A model generated the notes under the pieces. That model made no database searches. It was not told the origin of the DNA and saw only the letters and a list, made by a program, of their open reading frames with translations. A stretch of 64,000 nucleotides of DNA from Methylovorus mays (lineage in GTDB: Bacteria; Pseudomonadota; Gammaproteobacteria; Burkholderiales; Methylophilaceae), in assembly GCF_020531915.1 (NCBI RefSeq), contig NZ_JAJAVG010000004.1:744001-808000 (forward strand). Direction: 5' to 3'. The position numbers and the translations under genes were made by a program. This document shows positions 53,404 to 63,230 of this stretch, piece by piece (within the stretch, counting starts at the first letter, position 1; each line of letters starts with the position of its first letter).

Positions 53404-53982
53404 ATGCCCGAAAACCACCCATACCTGCGTCTGGTCGGCGCCGGCCTACTGGCCGCAGTCCTAGCCAGCGGCTGTGCGACCACCGCTACGCCGCTCGCGC
53501 CCGATGCCATCGAGGAAGTCTCGGCCGCGCCCGAACCCGAGACGCCCGAGTACATCCCCGTTGTGCGCTACGGTCGCTACACGCTGGTCGAGCTAGCACC
53601 CACGGCGGCGCAGCGGGACCTGCTGTTGCAGACCATTGACGTGTCCATGCCCGAAGATGCCCGCGCCACCGTCGGCGATGGGCTGCGGCATGTGCTCAAG
53701 CGTAGCGGTTACAGCCTGTGCCAGACGGCGCACGCGGTAATCCAGCTGTACGCGCTGCCGCTGCCGGCGGCGCACCTGCACCTCGGCCCCATGACCTTGC
53801 GCGATGGCCTGCTCACACTGGCTGGCCCGGCCTGGGAACTGCACGCGGATGATCGCGCACGGCAGATTTGCTTCGAACGGCCCGCCGACAGCGCGGTCAT
53901 CGAACCCGCATCCGAGCCACCCGCCGCCGAGGCGGTGCAGACGTTCCCGCTGGAACCTTCGGTTTCGGGAGGCCGGCCATGA
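53404..53982 (+). CDS. PilL-type N-terminal lipoprotein of the ICE T4SS
   Basis: This 192-residue lipoprotein has lipobox LASGCAT (Cys about residue 25) and a domain of the TIGR03748 (PilL N-terminal) type: 'YIPVVRYGRYTLVELAPTAAQ', 'GLRHVLKRSGYSLC'. It is the usual first gene of the conjugation module in PFGI-1/ICEclc-type elements. It is probably an outer-membrane-associated part of the mating apparatus. Its stop overlaps the next start by four bases. Confidence 0.8.
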   Translation: MPENHPYLRLVGAGLLAAVLASGCATTATPLAPDAIEEVSAAPEPETPEYIPVVRYGRYTLVELAPTAAQRDLLLQTIDVSMPEDARATVGDGLRHVLKRSGYSLCQTAHAVIQLYALPLPAAHLHLGPMTLRDGLLTLAGPAWELHADDRARQICFERPADSAVIEPASEPPAAEAVQTFPLEPSVSGGRP

Positions 53983-54629
53983 GCGCCCCACAGTCTGCCC
54001 GGCGCCCGGCCGCCGTCGTGGTGGTGCAGAGCCTTCTGTGGCTCTGGCTGATCGGCCTCAGCGTCTTCGTAGCCTTGGGCTACCAGACCATGAACGACCA
54101 GGCCGATCAGGAACGGCTGGATTCCCGCCTGCAACGCCTGGAAGCCCGGGCGGCGGGCCTGGTCGAGTCGATCGAGGCCATCCAGCAGCGTCCGGCCGTC
54201 GCAACGGCGGCAGACCTCAAAGACACCCGCCAAGTCTTGGAAGCACGCGCTGCCCAGGTTGAGAAAACGCTGAGCGGCTATGCCGCTGCCGACGACTTTC
54301 AGGCGCTGCGCGCGGAGGTCGAGCAGATCAAGGCGCGCCAGACCGCTGCGCCCGTTCCACGCGCCGCAGCACCCGCCCAGCCGCGCGCATCGGGCAAGGC
54401 CGCCGCCAAGCCCGAACCGCCGCCGCTGCCGTTCCGCGTCGTCGGCGCCGAATTGCGCGCTGGCCAGCGCAGCGTGTCCGTTGCGCCGAGCAGTGCGGAC
54501 TTCACGCCCGACCAGCTTCAGGTGCTGCTGCCAGGTGATGCGCTCGGCCCGTGGCGCTTACAGGCGATTGAGGGCAACACCGCCGTGTTCCAGGCCGGCG
54601 ACCAGACCCGTCGCGTGGCGATTCCCTGA
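53979..54629 (+). CDS. ICE conjugation-module membrane protein with coiled coil
   Basis: This 216-residue protein has one N-terminal TM helix (about 12-36: AAVVVVQSLLWLWLIGLSVF) and a long coiled coil (about 45-130). It ends in a periplasmic beta domain ('FRVVGAELRAGQRSVSVAPS' ... 'GPWRLQAIEGNTAVFQAGDQ') like the pilus-assembly PilP/PilO type domains. It starts inside the end of the PilL-type gene. The exact family name is unknown to me. Confidence 0.68.
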   Translation: MSAPQSARRPAAVVVVQSLLWLWLIGLSVFVALGYQTMNDQADQERLDSRLQRLEARAAGLVESIEAIQQRPAVATAADLKDTRQVLEARAAQVEKTLSGYAAADDFQALRAEVEQIKARQTAAPVPRAAAPAQPRASGKAAAKPEPPPLPFRVVGAELRAGQRSVSVAPSSADFTPDQLQVLLPGDALGPWRLQAIEGNTAVFQAGDQTRRVAIP

Positions 54630-54643
54630 CCGGAGCACACCAC

Positions 54644-55369
54644 ATGAAGCCGTCGATCATCCTTTCCGCGCTCCTGCTGGCATCCGCCCAATTGCCCGCC
54701 TGGGCGCAGCAGCCGGTCACCGCCCCGGCCCGCAATGCGCAGACCCAGGAGCGTCCGCTGGTCGCCCGAACCCCGGACGACCAGGTAGCAAGCGACTGGG
54801 GCCTCCAACCGCAGGAATGGGCGCGATACCGCGAGCTGATGGACGGGCCTCTGGGCATCTATTCGCCCAACCTGGACCCTCTGTCTGCCCTGGGCATCGA
54901 GGCCCGCACCGACGAGGAACGGCGGCGCTACGCAGAACTGCAGGTGCAAATCGAAGCGCGCCGCGTCGAGAAGCTGCTTGCCTATCAACGTGCCTACGAC
55001 GAAGCCTGGCAGCGCCTGAACCCCGGCATGCAACGGGTGAACCTGCCTGACGACAAACCCAGCGGCGGCGAAGTGCGCGGCGGCGGCCGCACGGCGGTGT
55101 TCGTCAAGGACGGCTGCGCGGCCTGCGGACAGCTCGTGCAACGCCTGCAATCCTCAGGTACCGAGTTCGACCTGTACATGGTCGGCAGCCGCCAGGACGA
55201 CGCGCGCATCCGCGACTGGGCCAAGCGCGCACAGATCGACCCGACACGGGTGCGCGGCGGCAGCATCACGCTCAACCACGACGGCGGCCGCTGGCTGTCG
55301 CTGGGCCTGCCCGGCGATTTGCCTGCCGTCGTGCGCGAAGTGAACGGCCAATGGCAACGCCAACCCTGA
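54644..55369 (+). CDS. PFL_4693-family ICE protein (thioredoxin-like CxxC)
   Basis: This 241-residue exported protein of the TIGR03759 type has a signal peptide ending about residue 22 (PAWAQQ). The C-terminal half contains a thioredoxin-like 'FVKDGCAACGQLVQRLQ' with a CAAC active site. A role in redox handling of T4SS components in the periplasm is likely. Its end overlaps the transglycosylase gene by 19 bases. Confidence 0.8.
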   Translation: MKPSIILSALLLASAQLPAWAQQPVTAPARNAQTQERPLVARTPDDQVASDWGLQPQEWARYRELMDGPLGIYSPNLDPLSALGIEARTDEERRRYAELQVQIEARRVEKLLAYQRAYDEAWQRLNPGMQRVNLPDDKPSGGEVRGGGRTAVFVKDGCAACGQLVQRLQSSGTEFDLYMVGSRQDDARIRDWAKRAQIDPTRVRGGSITLNHDGGRWLSLGLPGDLPAVVREVNGQWQRQP

Positions 55370-55941
55370 CGGCGCCGTTGCGCGCACTGGTGCTCGCTGC
55401 CGGCCTGTACGCCTGCGCCGCCCAGGCCCAGGAGCTTCCGCCACCGGCCTACCAGTTTGCCGCCCAGCGCGCGGGCATTCCCTCCACGGTGCTCTACGCC
55501 GTGGCCTTGCAGGAGAGCGGCATCCGGCGCAACGGACGCATCGTCCCGTGGCCGTGGTCGCTCAACGTCGCCGGCCAATCGCGCCGCTATGCGACCCGCG
55601 CCGACGCCTGCGCCGGTTTGCAGCAGGCGATGCGCTCCACGCCGCACACGCGCATCGACGCAGGCCTGGGTCAGATCAACCTCGGCTACCACAAGCAGCG
55701 CTACGCCAGCGCGTGCGACTTGCTCGATCCGTACCGCAACCTCGCCATCGCCTCCGAGATCCTGAAGGAGCAGCACATCCCGGGGGAGAACTGGCTGCTG
55801 GCGATCGGCCGCTACCACCGCCCCGCGGGGGGCGAGCCCGCAGCCCGCTACCGGCGGAGCGTTTCCCGCCACCTCGCCCGCGTGCAGGGCACGCGCCCAA
55901 CCGCCGCGGTCCTCGCCGCGCGCCAGGAGACCACCCCATGA
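55351..55941 (+). CDS. Lytic transglycosylase of the ICE T4SS
   Basis: This 196-residue SLT-fold muramidase opens peptidoglycan for assembly of the conjugation channel. The signal peptide ends about residue 26 (AAQAQ). The catalytic Glu lies in 'LYAVALQESGIRR', and 'GLGQINLGYHKQRY' supplies the substrate-binding GLGQ motif. It overlaps both neighbours, showing translational coupling. Confidence 0.88.
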   Translation: MATPTLTAPLRALVLAAGLYACAAQAQELPPPAYQFAAQRAGIPSTVLYAVALQESGIRRNGRIVPWPWSLNVAGQSRRYATRADACAGLQQAMRSTPHTRIDAGLGQINLGYHKQRYASACDLLDPYRNLAIASEILKEQHIPGENWLLAIGRYHRPAGGEPAARYRRSVSRHLARVQGTRPTAAVLAARQETTP

Positions 55942-56486
55942 CGAAATCCCATCTGGCCCATCTCGCGGCGAAAGGCCTGCTCGTGCTGCTGGCGGGTCTG
56001 CCGCTGGCCTCGCGTGCCGGCGAGCCGCTGATCGTGGTCGAAGACCGTGGCGGCACGTCGGCGCTGCCGTACTACGAAGCCCTGAGCCTCCAGCCGCGCG
56101 CCAACACTCCGGCCCGATCGCCCATCCCTGCGACTCAGATCCCGGCCACGCCGGCGGATGAGGCCGCGATGTTGCCGGTGCGCAGCGCCAAGCTCACGCC
56201 CGGCACCGTCGCGCGGCGGGTGATCGAGGCCCCGGGCCTGCGTCCCTTCGTGGTCGTGGGCGACGACGAGGCTTCCCAGGCCTGGTTGCGCCGCCATGCA
56301 GCCTCATTGCGCGAGCGCGGCGCGGTCGGTCTGGTGGTCAACGTCGAGACCGTGCAAGGCCTGGCGCGGCTGCGCGCACTGGCGTCCGGCGTGCCGCTTG
56401 CGCCCGTGTCCGGCGACGACCTAGCCGAGCGCTTGGGCCTGCGGCACTACCCGGCGCTGATCACGGCCACCGGCATCGAGCAATGA
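55938..56486 (+). CDS. PFL_4695-family ICE protein
   Basis: This 182-residue exported protein of the TIGR03765 type has a signal peptide ending about residue 27 (ASRAGEP). The conserved core is 'FVVVGDDEASQAWLRRHAAS' followed by 'GVPLAPVSGDDLAERLGLRH'. Its function in conjugation is unknown. It starts four bases before the end of the transglycosylase gene. Confidence 0.8.
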   Translation: MTKSHLAHLAAKGLLVLLAGLPLASRAGEPLIVVEDRGGTSALPYYEALSLQPRANTPARSPIPATQIPATPADEAAMLPVRSAKLTPGTVARRVIEAPGLRPFVVVGDDEASQAWLRRHAASLRERGAVGLVVNVETVQGLARLRALASGVPLAPVSGDDLAERLGLRHYPALITATGIEQ

Positions 56487-56490
56487 CGCC

Positions 56491-58677
56491 ATGTCGGGGA
56501 AACAGCCGGTCGAGGTTCTGCTTCGCCCAGCGGTGGAGCTATATACCGTCGCGGCGTGTGCAGGCGCCGCGTTTCTGTCCCTGGTGGCCCCGTGGTCGCT
56601 CGCGCTGAGCCCTGCCATGGGCGTCGGCAGCGCACTGGCGTTCGGCGCCTACGGCGCGATCCGCTACCGCGATGCCCGCGTCATCCTTCGCTACCGACGC
56701 AACATCCGCCGCCTGCCGCGATATGTGATGACCAGCAAGGACGTGCCGGTCAGCCAGCAGCGTCTGTTTGTGGGGCGCGGCTTTTTGTGGGAGCAGAAAC
56801 ACACCCATAGGCTCATGCAGACGTACCGGCCAGAGTTTCGGCGCTACGTCGAGCCGACGCCGGCCTACCGACTGGCGCGGCGCCTGGAGGAACGGCTGGA
56901 GTTCGCGCCGTTCCCACTGTCACGGCTGTCGAAACTCACCGGCTGGGACGTGCCTTTCAATCCGGTGCGGCCGCTGCCGCCAGTGGGCGGCCTGCCGCGC
57001 CTGCACGGCATCGAACCCGACGAGGTGGACGTCAGCCTGCCGCTGGGTGAGCGCGTGGGCCACTCCTTGGTTTTGGGAACGACAAGGGTGGGCAAAACAC
57101 GTTTGGCCGAACTCTTCGTCACTCAAGACATCCGCCGGAGGAACGCCGCGGGCGAGCACGAGGTCGTGATCGTCATCGACCCCAAAGGAGATGCCGACCT
57201 CCTGAAGCGGATGTATGTCGAGGCCAAGCGCGCGGGCCGCGAAGGCGAGTTCTATGTCTTCCATTTGGGCTGGCCGGACATTTCGGCACGCTACAACGCC
57301 GTAGGCCGATTCGGTCGCATCTCGGAAGTCGCCACCCGCATCGCGGGGCAGCTCTCCGGCGAAGGCAACAGCGCAGCCTTCAGGGAATTCGCGTGGCGCT
57401 TCGTCAACATCATTGCCCGCGCCTTGGTGGAACTGGGGCAGCGCCCGGACTACATGCTGATCCAGCGGCACGTCATCAACATCGACGCGCTGTTCATCGA
57501 GTACGCCCAGCACTACTTCGCCAAGACCGAGCCCAAAGCCTGGGAGGTGATCGTCCAGATCGAGGCCAAGCTCAACGAGAAGAACATCCCGCGCAACATG
57601 ATTGGGCGCGAGAAGCGCGTGGTGGCGCTGGAGCAGTACCTGTCACAAGCCCGCAACTACGACCCTGTGCTGGACGGTTTGCGCTCTGCCGTGCGGTACG
57701 ACAAGACGTATTTCGACAAGATCGTCGCCAGCCTCTTGCCTCTGCTGGAAAAGCTCACGAGCGGCAAGATCGCGCAGCTCCTGGCCCCGAACTATTCCGA
57801 CCTGGCCGACCCGCGCCCGATCTTCGATTGGATGCAGGTCATCCGAAAGCGCGCAGTCGTCTATGTGGGCCTGGACGCGCTATCCGATGCCGAGGTCGCC
57901 GCAGCGGTCGGCAACTCGATGTTCAGCGATCTCGTTTCGGTGGCAGGCCATATCTACAAGCACGGGATCGATGACGGCCTGCCGGGCGCATCGGCTGGCA
58001 CGCGCGTGCCGATCAACGTCCACGCGGATGAATTCAATGAACTGATGGGTGACGAGTTCGTGCCGCTGATCAACAAAGGCGGCGGCGCCGGTCTGCAGGT
58101 CACCGCGTACACGCAGACGCTTTCGGACATCGAGGCCCGCATTGGCAACAGGGCCAAGGCGGGGCAAGTCATTGGCAACTTCAACAACCTGTTCATGCTG
58201 CGCGTGCGCGAGACGGCCACCGCCGAACTGCTGACCCGGCAATTGCCGAAGGTCGAGGTCTATACGACCACCATCGTCTCCGGCGCGACCGACAGCTCCG
58301 ACATCCGCGGGGCGACGGATTTCACCAGTAACACGCAGGACCGCATCAGCATGTCCAGCGTGCCGATGATCGAGCCGTCGCACGTTGTCGCCTTACCCAA
58401 GGGTCAGTGTTTCGCGTTGTTGCAGGGCGGCCAGCTTTGGAAGGTTCGCATGCCGCTGCCGGCACCGGACCCCGATGAGGTCATGCCGCAGGATCTGCAA
58501 CAACTCGCGGGCTACATGCGCCAAAGCTACAGTGAGGCCACGCAGTGGTGGGAGTTCACCAACTCCCCGGCCTTGCAGGACGGGGCGTTGCCCGACGACC
58601 TGCTGGATGATGTCGCTGCGGCCGAGCCTGGCCCGGTGGCCACCGACGACAGCGCGGGCAACGAGGCCTCGCCATGA
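56491..58677 (+). CDS. traD: Type IV coupling protein TraD
   Basis: This 728-residue VirD4/TraD-type ATPase brings the relaxosome to the mating channel. There are two N-terminal TM helices (about 15-60), Walker A 'GTTRVGKTRL' (about 196-205) and Walker B 'VVIVIDPKGD' (about 226-235). The later 'VHADEFNELMGDEFVPLINKG' carries the conserved acidic motif of the P-loop core. It matches the SXT/ICEclc TraD group (TIGR03743). It overlaps the next gene by four bases. Confidence 0.93.
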   Translation: MSGKQPVEVLLRPAVELYTVAACAGAAFLSLVAPWSLALSPAMGVGSALAFGAYGAIRYRDARVILRYRRNIRRLPRYVMTSKDVPVSQQRLFVGRGFLWEQKHTHRLMQTYRPEFRRYVEPTPAYRLARRLEERLEFAPFPLSRLSKLTGWDVPFNPVRPLPPVGGLPRLHGIEPDEVDVSLPLGERVGHSLVLGTTRVGKTRLAELFVTQDIRRRNAAGEHEVVIVIDPKGDADLLKRMYVEAKRAGREGEFYVFHLGWPDISARYNAVGRFGRISEVATRIAGQLSGEGNSAAFREFAWRFVNIIARALVELGQRPDYMLIQRHVINIDALFIEYAQHYFAKTEPKAWEVIVQIEAKLNEKNIPRNMIGREKRVVALEQYLSQARNYDPVLDGLRSAVRYDKTYFDKIVASLLPLLEKLTSGKIAQLLAPNYSDLADPRPIFDWMQVIRKRAVVYVGLDALSDAEVAAAVGNSMFSDLVSVAGHIYKHGIDDGLPGASAGTRVPINVHADEFNELMGDEFVPLINKGGGAGLQVTAYTQTLSDIEARIGNRAKAGQVIGNFNNLFMLRVRETATAELLTRQLPKVEVYTTTIVSGATDSSDIRGATDFTSNTQDRISMSSVPMIEPSHVVALPKGQCFALLQGGQLWKVRMPLPAPDPDEVMPQDLQQLAGYMRQSYSEATQWWEFTNSPALQDGALPDDLLDDVAAAEPGPVATDDSAGNEASP

Positions 58678-59423
58678 AGGATGCCGCCTCGACCGCGCAG
58701 CGGGAGCAGAACCAGCGCCAAGGCCTGATCGTCGGCACCATCACCTTGCCGTTCCGGCTGCTCGGGGTGCTGATAGGCTCGCTGCTGTTCTCCATCGTCG
58801 TGGAATGCGTCGGCATGCACCTGTTCTGGAAGGACCAGGGCTGGCGTCACTCCCAGCAGATGTTGCAGTACGAGCTGGGGCACCTGTCCAACCACTTCAC
58901 GCGCAGCGTGGTCGTGCAGGAGCCGGGGCGCACGGCGCATGAGCTGGTGGATACCGGCTACGAATGGGTATTCGTGCGCTCGGGACTGCTGGAACGCATG
59001 AGCCAGACCGCCGAGCGCACCCGTGCGCCCAGCCACGGCCAGACGCGCAACTTCCGCTATTACGTCAGCCAGGTCTATGTCTGGACCGAGAGCTACCTGA
59101 TCGCCGCGGCCTTCACGACGCTGACCTTCCTTGTGCGCCTGCTCGTTCTAGTGCTCACGTTGCCGCTGATCCTCACCGCGGCATTCGTCGGCCTGATCGA
59201 CGGCCTAGTGCGGAGGGACGTGCGCCGGTTCGGCGCGGGCCGCGAATCGGGCTTCATCTACCACCGCGCGAAAGCAAGCCTGATGCCGCTGGCCGTTCTG
59301 CCCTGGGTCACGTACCTGGCCTTGCCGATCTCGGTGCATCCACTGCTGATTCTGCTGCCGAGCGCCGCCTTGCTGGGGCTGGCCGTGAGCCTGACCGCGG
59401 GCAGCTTCAAGAAATACCTTTAG
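58674..59423 (+). CDS. PFL_4697-family ICE membrane protein
   Basis: This 249-residue membrane protein of the TIGR03747 type follows traD in this ICE family. It has TM segments near 22-45, 140-180 and 205-245. A conserved 'EWVFVRSGLLERM' periplasmic loop lies between. It probably supports TraD at the inner membrane. It is the last backbone gene before the second defence-type island. The rest of the T4SS genes should lie beyond 64000. Confidence 0.82.
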   Translation: MKDAASTAQREQNQRQGLIVGTITLPFRLLGVLIGSLLFSIVVECVGMHLFWKDQGWRHSQQMLQYELGHLSNHFTRSVVVQEPGRTAHELVDTGYEWVFVRSGLLERMSQTAERTRAPSHGQTRNFRYYVSQVYVWTESYLIAAAFTTLTFLVRLLVLVLTLPLILTAAFVGLIDGLVRRDVRRFGAGRESGFIYHRAKASLMPLAVLPWVTYLALPISVHPLLILLPSAALLGLAVSLTAGSFKKYL

Positions 59424-59452
59424 GCGAATGCTGTCCCGCGTGGCTGTAGTGC

Positions 59453-62077
59453 TCATCGGTTCTGCAGAACATCTAACGCAGCGTCCAACGCCGTAATCGA
59501 TTCGACAATGACTCTCACTAAGGAGCGGTCGAACTCGTGGTCTCGCTGGGAATCGTGGACACCGCTGTTGAGACACCCCCATTCAATGCTTCCTGCACCA
59601 ACACCAAGCAGCCGGGTCAAAGCGACAACGACGTCTGGCGCGCCAGCATGCTGCGCGGAGATGCGATCGACGGCTGATCTCAACTTTGCGCATTTGTTGT
59701 TCAATTCCCAGGGGGAGCGTGGCCCGCCTAGCTTGAGTTCGATGCGCCCATCTGCTCGCCGGCCCAGCCAAGTCCAGAGACGGTCAGTCAGACTCTCCAG
59801 CGCGGGCCGCGCCTGGCGCAGCGCCTCACGCTTCTCATCGGCTGCCAACGCCTGCTGGGCCAACAGGACGTAGTTCTTCGTCGGTGGATCGCTGTCAACG
59901 CGCAGCTCATGCTCGCCCTGGTGCGGGAGGAACTTGTAGCGCTTGATGGACCCGGCCCGCCGGGCGCCCAATTCCTGCTGGATCCGGTGCAGAAACTCCT
60001 CGGCGTGTGAGGTGAGGATGACCTGCTTGCCGACGAGCAAGCCATCCTCGAAGAAGGTACGCCAGATTCCGTCACGATGGTCATCGTCGATCGCGTTGAC
60101 GACGTCATCGAAAATGACCACGGGGCACCCCTGCGCGATGTTCTTCGCCAGCAGAATCGCCAGACCCAGGCACTTGATATGCCCTTCGCTGAAGACCACC
60201 AGCGCGTCATAGCGCACGCCAGGCTCACCGGTGAACTCTACTTCGATCTTGCCGTTTTCGGCGACAGGCAGCCACAACGCGTGCAAGAGGTCGCCAGGCG
60301 GATCAGCACGATTGAATGCGTTGTACAGATTGCGTGCCTGTTCTCCGAGGCCCTGGAGCAGCACGCCCGGCAATGCCGCCAAGTAGGCTTGGATTTCGGG
60401 CAAGAAGCCGTCGTAGGCGGCCTTGACCCGCAGGTGGTGCGCGACTACCGGCACTTCGGTTGCGACCGACTCGATCAACTCACGGTTCGCCTCGTCAAAT
60501 TGGGCCACGGTCTGGCGGGCAGCGGCCATTTCTTGGTCGGCTGTCATGCGTATGGTCCGCAGCCGTTCGATCTCCAGCCGGTGCTGGTCCAGTGCGTCCC
60601 GCTCCCGGGCCAGCGCCCCGCGCAGGGCATGCGCTTCGCGGGCTTGCGCGTCGGCGCGCTCGATGATTTCCGTGACCTGCAGCAGAGCGTTCCAGGCACG
60701 CCGGTCGCCATCGACCCATGCGCCAAGCCAGGCGCCTGTCGAGGTAGGCGGCAATGGAGGCAGGCCTGCTGCCTGCAACTGTGCAGGACAAGCGTTTGCG
60801 CCAACCGCGACTACCCGACGCATCTCGTCCCACAGCGCCCGCACCGCCTCGCTCAACTGCGTCCGTAGGCCGGCTTCCTGCTGCTGGAGGGTGGCCAACT
60901 GCGCGAGCTGCTCCAGGCCCGTGCGGGCCTTGGCGAAAGGATCCTGTGCGACAGCAGCCAATCCGGTTCCGCATGCGGGACAGGTGGTCGCCCCGTCAGC
61001 CAAGGCCAGCACAGCCTCGTAGAGCTTAGCGTACGACACTTCCCCAGCACGCGCCGAAAGCTGTCCGGTGGCCGCCTGCCACAGGCCTTGAAGGTGATAA
61101 GCCTCATCCAGCAGCGTCTGCAGCCGCGCTTGGCTCACCTCATGAACGGCAGGTGGGACGGCAACCAGTTGCGCCTGGACGTACGGCAGCCGCCCTTGCT
61201 GCTCCGGTGTGCCGAGCAGCCAGTCAACGCAAGCCTGGTACGTCGCGCCGGGCGACATGCGTTGCGCCAGCGCTTGCTCGGAGTTCTCCACCGTCGCGAT
61301 CTTTTGCGGATAAGCAGCGATCGTCTGTTCAGAGTTCGCCAACTGCAAGCGCCGCTGCGCGAGTTGAGTAGCCTGGGCGCCGACGAGCATCAGGTCTTGG
61401 TCGAGCGCGGGATTGAAGCCGCGCACGAAGTCGCTGAACTGATCCACGCCGAACAAGGTAGCGATGAGCTGCCGCTGATCGCCCGGAGTACGCGCCGCGA
61501 TGCGGGCGAAGTCATCGAGGCGGTTCTTTTCGATGAAGCAGAAGCGGTACTCCGCTTCGTTGGGCTGCACAGCCTGGGCCTGGTCTGGTGCTCCGGAAGA
61601 CAGGACGGGCGCGACATGGCGACGCAACCGGGCATTGTTGCAGTATGTCCGTTGGTCGACCCGCTTGACTTGGGCCTCGCTGATGGAGCCGAGCATCGCC
61701 ACTTCCAGCGCCTCGCAGAAGCTGCTCTTGCCGGTACCGTTGGCGCCATAGACCAAAGTGATGTCGTGGCTGAGGTCGAATGTCTCTTGCCGCATGAATC
61801 CGCGAAACGGTCCCACCTCAAGCTGGCGCAGGCGCCCCAGCGCCGGCCCGACTTCGGGTCCGTGGCCACCTCCCTGGTACGCGACCGGCATCTGCGCCAA
61901 ATGGGCGACTGCCAGTGGCGCCATGCGGGTGGAGCGTCCACGGCGCGCTGCACCAACTTCAGCCAGAGGTTGCAGGTGATCAAGCACCAGATGCGCGAGC
62001 CGGCACACGTCGTCATGCACCTGGCGTTGCGCCAAGTGCGCCAAGAAGCGGTGGTACTCCGAATGAATGCTTGCCAT
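59453..62077 (-). CDS. Rad50/SMC-like ATPase with zinc hook (candidate defence protein)
   Basis: This 874-residue ABC-type ATPase has Walker A 'YGANGTGKSSF' (about 108-118), two long helical stretches and a zinc-hook CPACG at about 365-368 in the middle. The ABC signature-like 'FSEGHIKCLGLAILLA' and Walker B 'CPVVIFDDVVNAIDDD' (about 650-665) follow. An extra ~150-residue C-terminal part has no known domain. The layout is that of Rad50/SbcC and of the ATPases of antiphage systems such as Septu and Lamassu. I start at the ATG 62077 (GAGGGGG upstream). It is the last gene of a minus-strand operon, convergent to the ICE backbone. Confidence 0.78.
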   Translation of the reverse strand: MASIHSEYHRFLAHLAQRQVHDDVCRLAHLVLDHLQPLAEVGAARRGRSTRMAPLAVAHLAQMPVAYQGGGHGPEVGPALGRLRQLEVGPFRGFMRQETFDLSHDITLVYGANGTGKSSFCEALEVAMLGSISEAQVKRVDQRTYCNNARLRRHVAPVLSSGAPDQAQAVQPNEAEYRFCFIEKNRLDDFARIAARTPGDQRQLIATLFGVDQFSDFVRGFNPALDQDLMLVGAQATQLAQRRLQLANSEQTIAAYPQKIATVENSEQALAQRMSPGATYQACVDWLLGTPEQQGRLPYVQAQLVAVPPAVHEVSQARLQTLLDEAYHLQGLWQAATGQLSARAGEVSYAKLYEAVLALADGATTCPACGTGLAAVAQDPFAKARTGLEQLAQLATLQQQEAGLRTQLSEAVRALWDEMRRVVAVGANACPAQLQAAGLPPLPPTSTGAWLGAWVDGDRRAWNALLQVTEIIERADAQAREAHALRGALARERDALDQHRLEIERLRTIRMTADQEMAAARQTVAQFDEANRELIESVATEVPVVAHHLRVKAAYDGFLPEIQAYLAALPGVLLQGLGEQARNLYNAFNRADPPGDLLHALWLPVAENGKIEVEFTGEPGVRYDALVVFSEGHIKCLGLAILLAKNIAQGCPVVIFDDVVNAIDDDHRDGIWRTFFEDGLLVGKQVILTSHAEEFLHRIQQELGARRAGSIKRYKFLPHQGEHELRVDSDPPTKNYVLLAQQALAADEKREALRQARPALESLTDRLWTWLGRRADGRIELKLGGPRSPWELNNKCAKLRSAVDRISAQHAGAPDVVVALTRLLGVGAGSIEWGCLNSGVHDSQRDHEFDRSLVRVIVESITALDAALDVLQNR

Positions 62078-62177
62078 GCAGCCCCCTCTACACAGGAAGA
62101 CGCTTCGATGGCGTCCTTGATGATGTTGATCGGTCGCCAGCGCAGTAGGCACAGGCGGGTCATGCTTCCATTCGCTA

Positions 62178-63230
62178 TTACGGTTTGTGGAAGTTCTCAG
62201 CAAAATAGTCGATGACCTGCCCCGCTTGGGATCCCTGACGGAAACGCTTTTGCTCCTCGAAGTCGATCGAGGGCAGCATATGGATCAGTTGATGATCGGC
62301 GTACAGCGCCATGACCTTCTCGGCATCCAGTACCCCGGCGCGTTGTCCGGTAAGCGTATTCGCCGCTTCGAGGGCCGCGCCGATCATCACGTCCGCCACT
62401 TGCACTGCAGGACTGTGCTTTGAATCGATCTGAGTCACGGACTGAAGCTTGAGCGGAAAGGTGATGCTGGCGATCTCCGATTGACGAAACGTGATCGGTT
62501 TCTCATGGCGGATGTACCGCTGCAGCAGGTCGTGATAAGTGAGCAGGTTCTTGGACTGATCGTGCTCGACCCGATACGGGCCGTCAGCCATGATTTCCAT
62601 CCGACTGACCAGGGACTGCAGCACCACGAAAGCAGCATCGGTGTTGACGCCCGGCGTGACGATCGCCTTCAGGCATTCAGGGGCAGCGAACTGCGCAAGC
62701 GGGCCAAGCGCTTCCGGCAGTTCCCACCAGCGCGATGCGCACGCCGCATCGATCAGGTTCCCAAGCGCCTCCGAGCTCTTTTCCTTCACCGCGCGCTGGA
62801 AGCTGACCAACAGCCGGTCGAGCGCGCCTTTGCCGAGGAGCGTCGGTCCAACCGTATACAGCAGCGACGCAAGCGAGTAGTTCTGCCCGTCTTCGTAGAA
62901 GTCCATGCCGCGCTCGTAGTAGAACGGCTCGACCGCGTAGTCCAGGAACATCAGCAGCAACAGGTAGCGCTTGTCGCAGACGTAGGTCACGCACTTGTGG
63001 TCGGTTAGCAAGTCGCGCTGCAGCGCCATCAGACGGGGGTGATTGGCTGGGCGCCGAGCCAACGCCCGGTACTTGAGCTCGTCCGCCTGAAGCTTGGGAA
63101 AGTGCTCCCGGATCAGGCGCCCGGCCTCGTCATCCTCAATGGCGATGGCCGTCGCTCCTTGGAACCGCTGCTCAGGGTTCATCAGGTCAAAGCCGGTATA
63201 ACCACTTTCATCGATCCGGAAGCATTCCAT
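62178..63230 (-). CDS. DUF3800-family protein, putative nuclease
   Basis: This 350-residue DUF3800 protein has the N-terminal acidic motif 'FRIDESGYTG' (D7-E8) and the C-terminal 'SPAVQVADVMIGAA' (about 274-287). These are the two conserved parts of a fold thought to be RNase H-like. The acidic residues could form a metal-dependent nuclease site. It starts directly after the stop of the 52-residue ORF (TGA-ATG) and is followed, after about 100 bases, by the Rad50-like gene. Nuclease activity is inference from fold. Confidence 0.75.
   Translation of the reverse strand: MECFRIDESGYTGFDLMNPEQRFQGATAIAIEDDEAGRLIREHFPKLQADELKYRALARRPANHPRLMALQRDLLTDHKCVTYVCDKRYLLLLMFLDYAVEPFYYERGMDFYEDGQNYSLASLLYTVGPTLLGKGALDRLLVSFQRAVKEKSSEALGNLIDAACASRWWELPEALGPLAQFAAPECLKAIVTPGVNTDAAFVVLQSLVSRMEIMADGPYRVEHDQSKNLLTYHDLLQRYIRHEKPITFRQSEIASITFPLKLQSVTQIDSKHSPAVQVADVMIGAALEAANTLTGQRAGVLDAEKVMALYADHQLIHMLPSIDFEEQKRFRQGSQAGQVIDYFAENFHKP

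Noticed and set aside
59453..63230. Direct assignment of the ATPase/DUF3800 operon to Lamassu, Septu or PARIS
   Set aside because: The ATPase resembles those of Lamassu and Septu, but the expected partners (LmuA/LmuC, HNH PtuB, TOPRIM/DUF4435 AriB) are not present; a named assignment would be unsupported.
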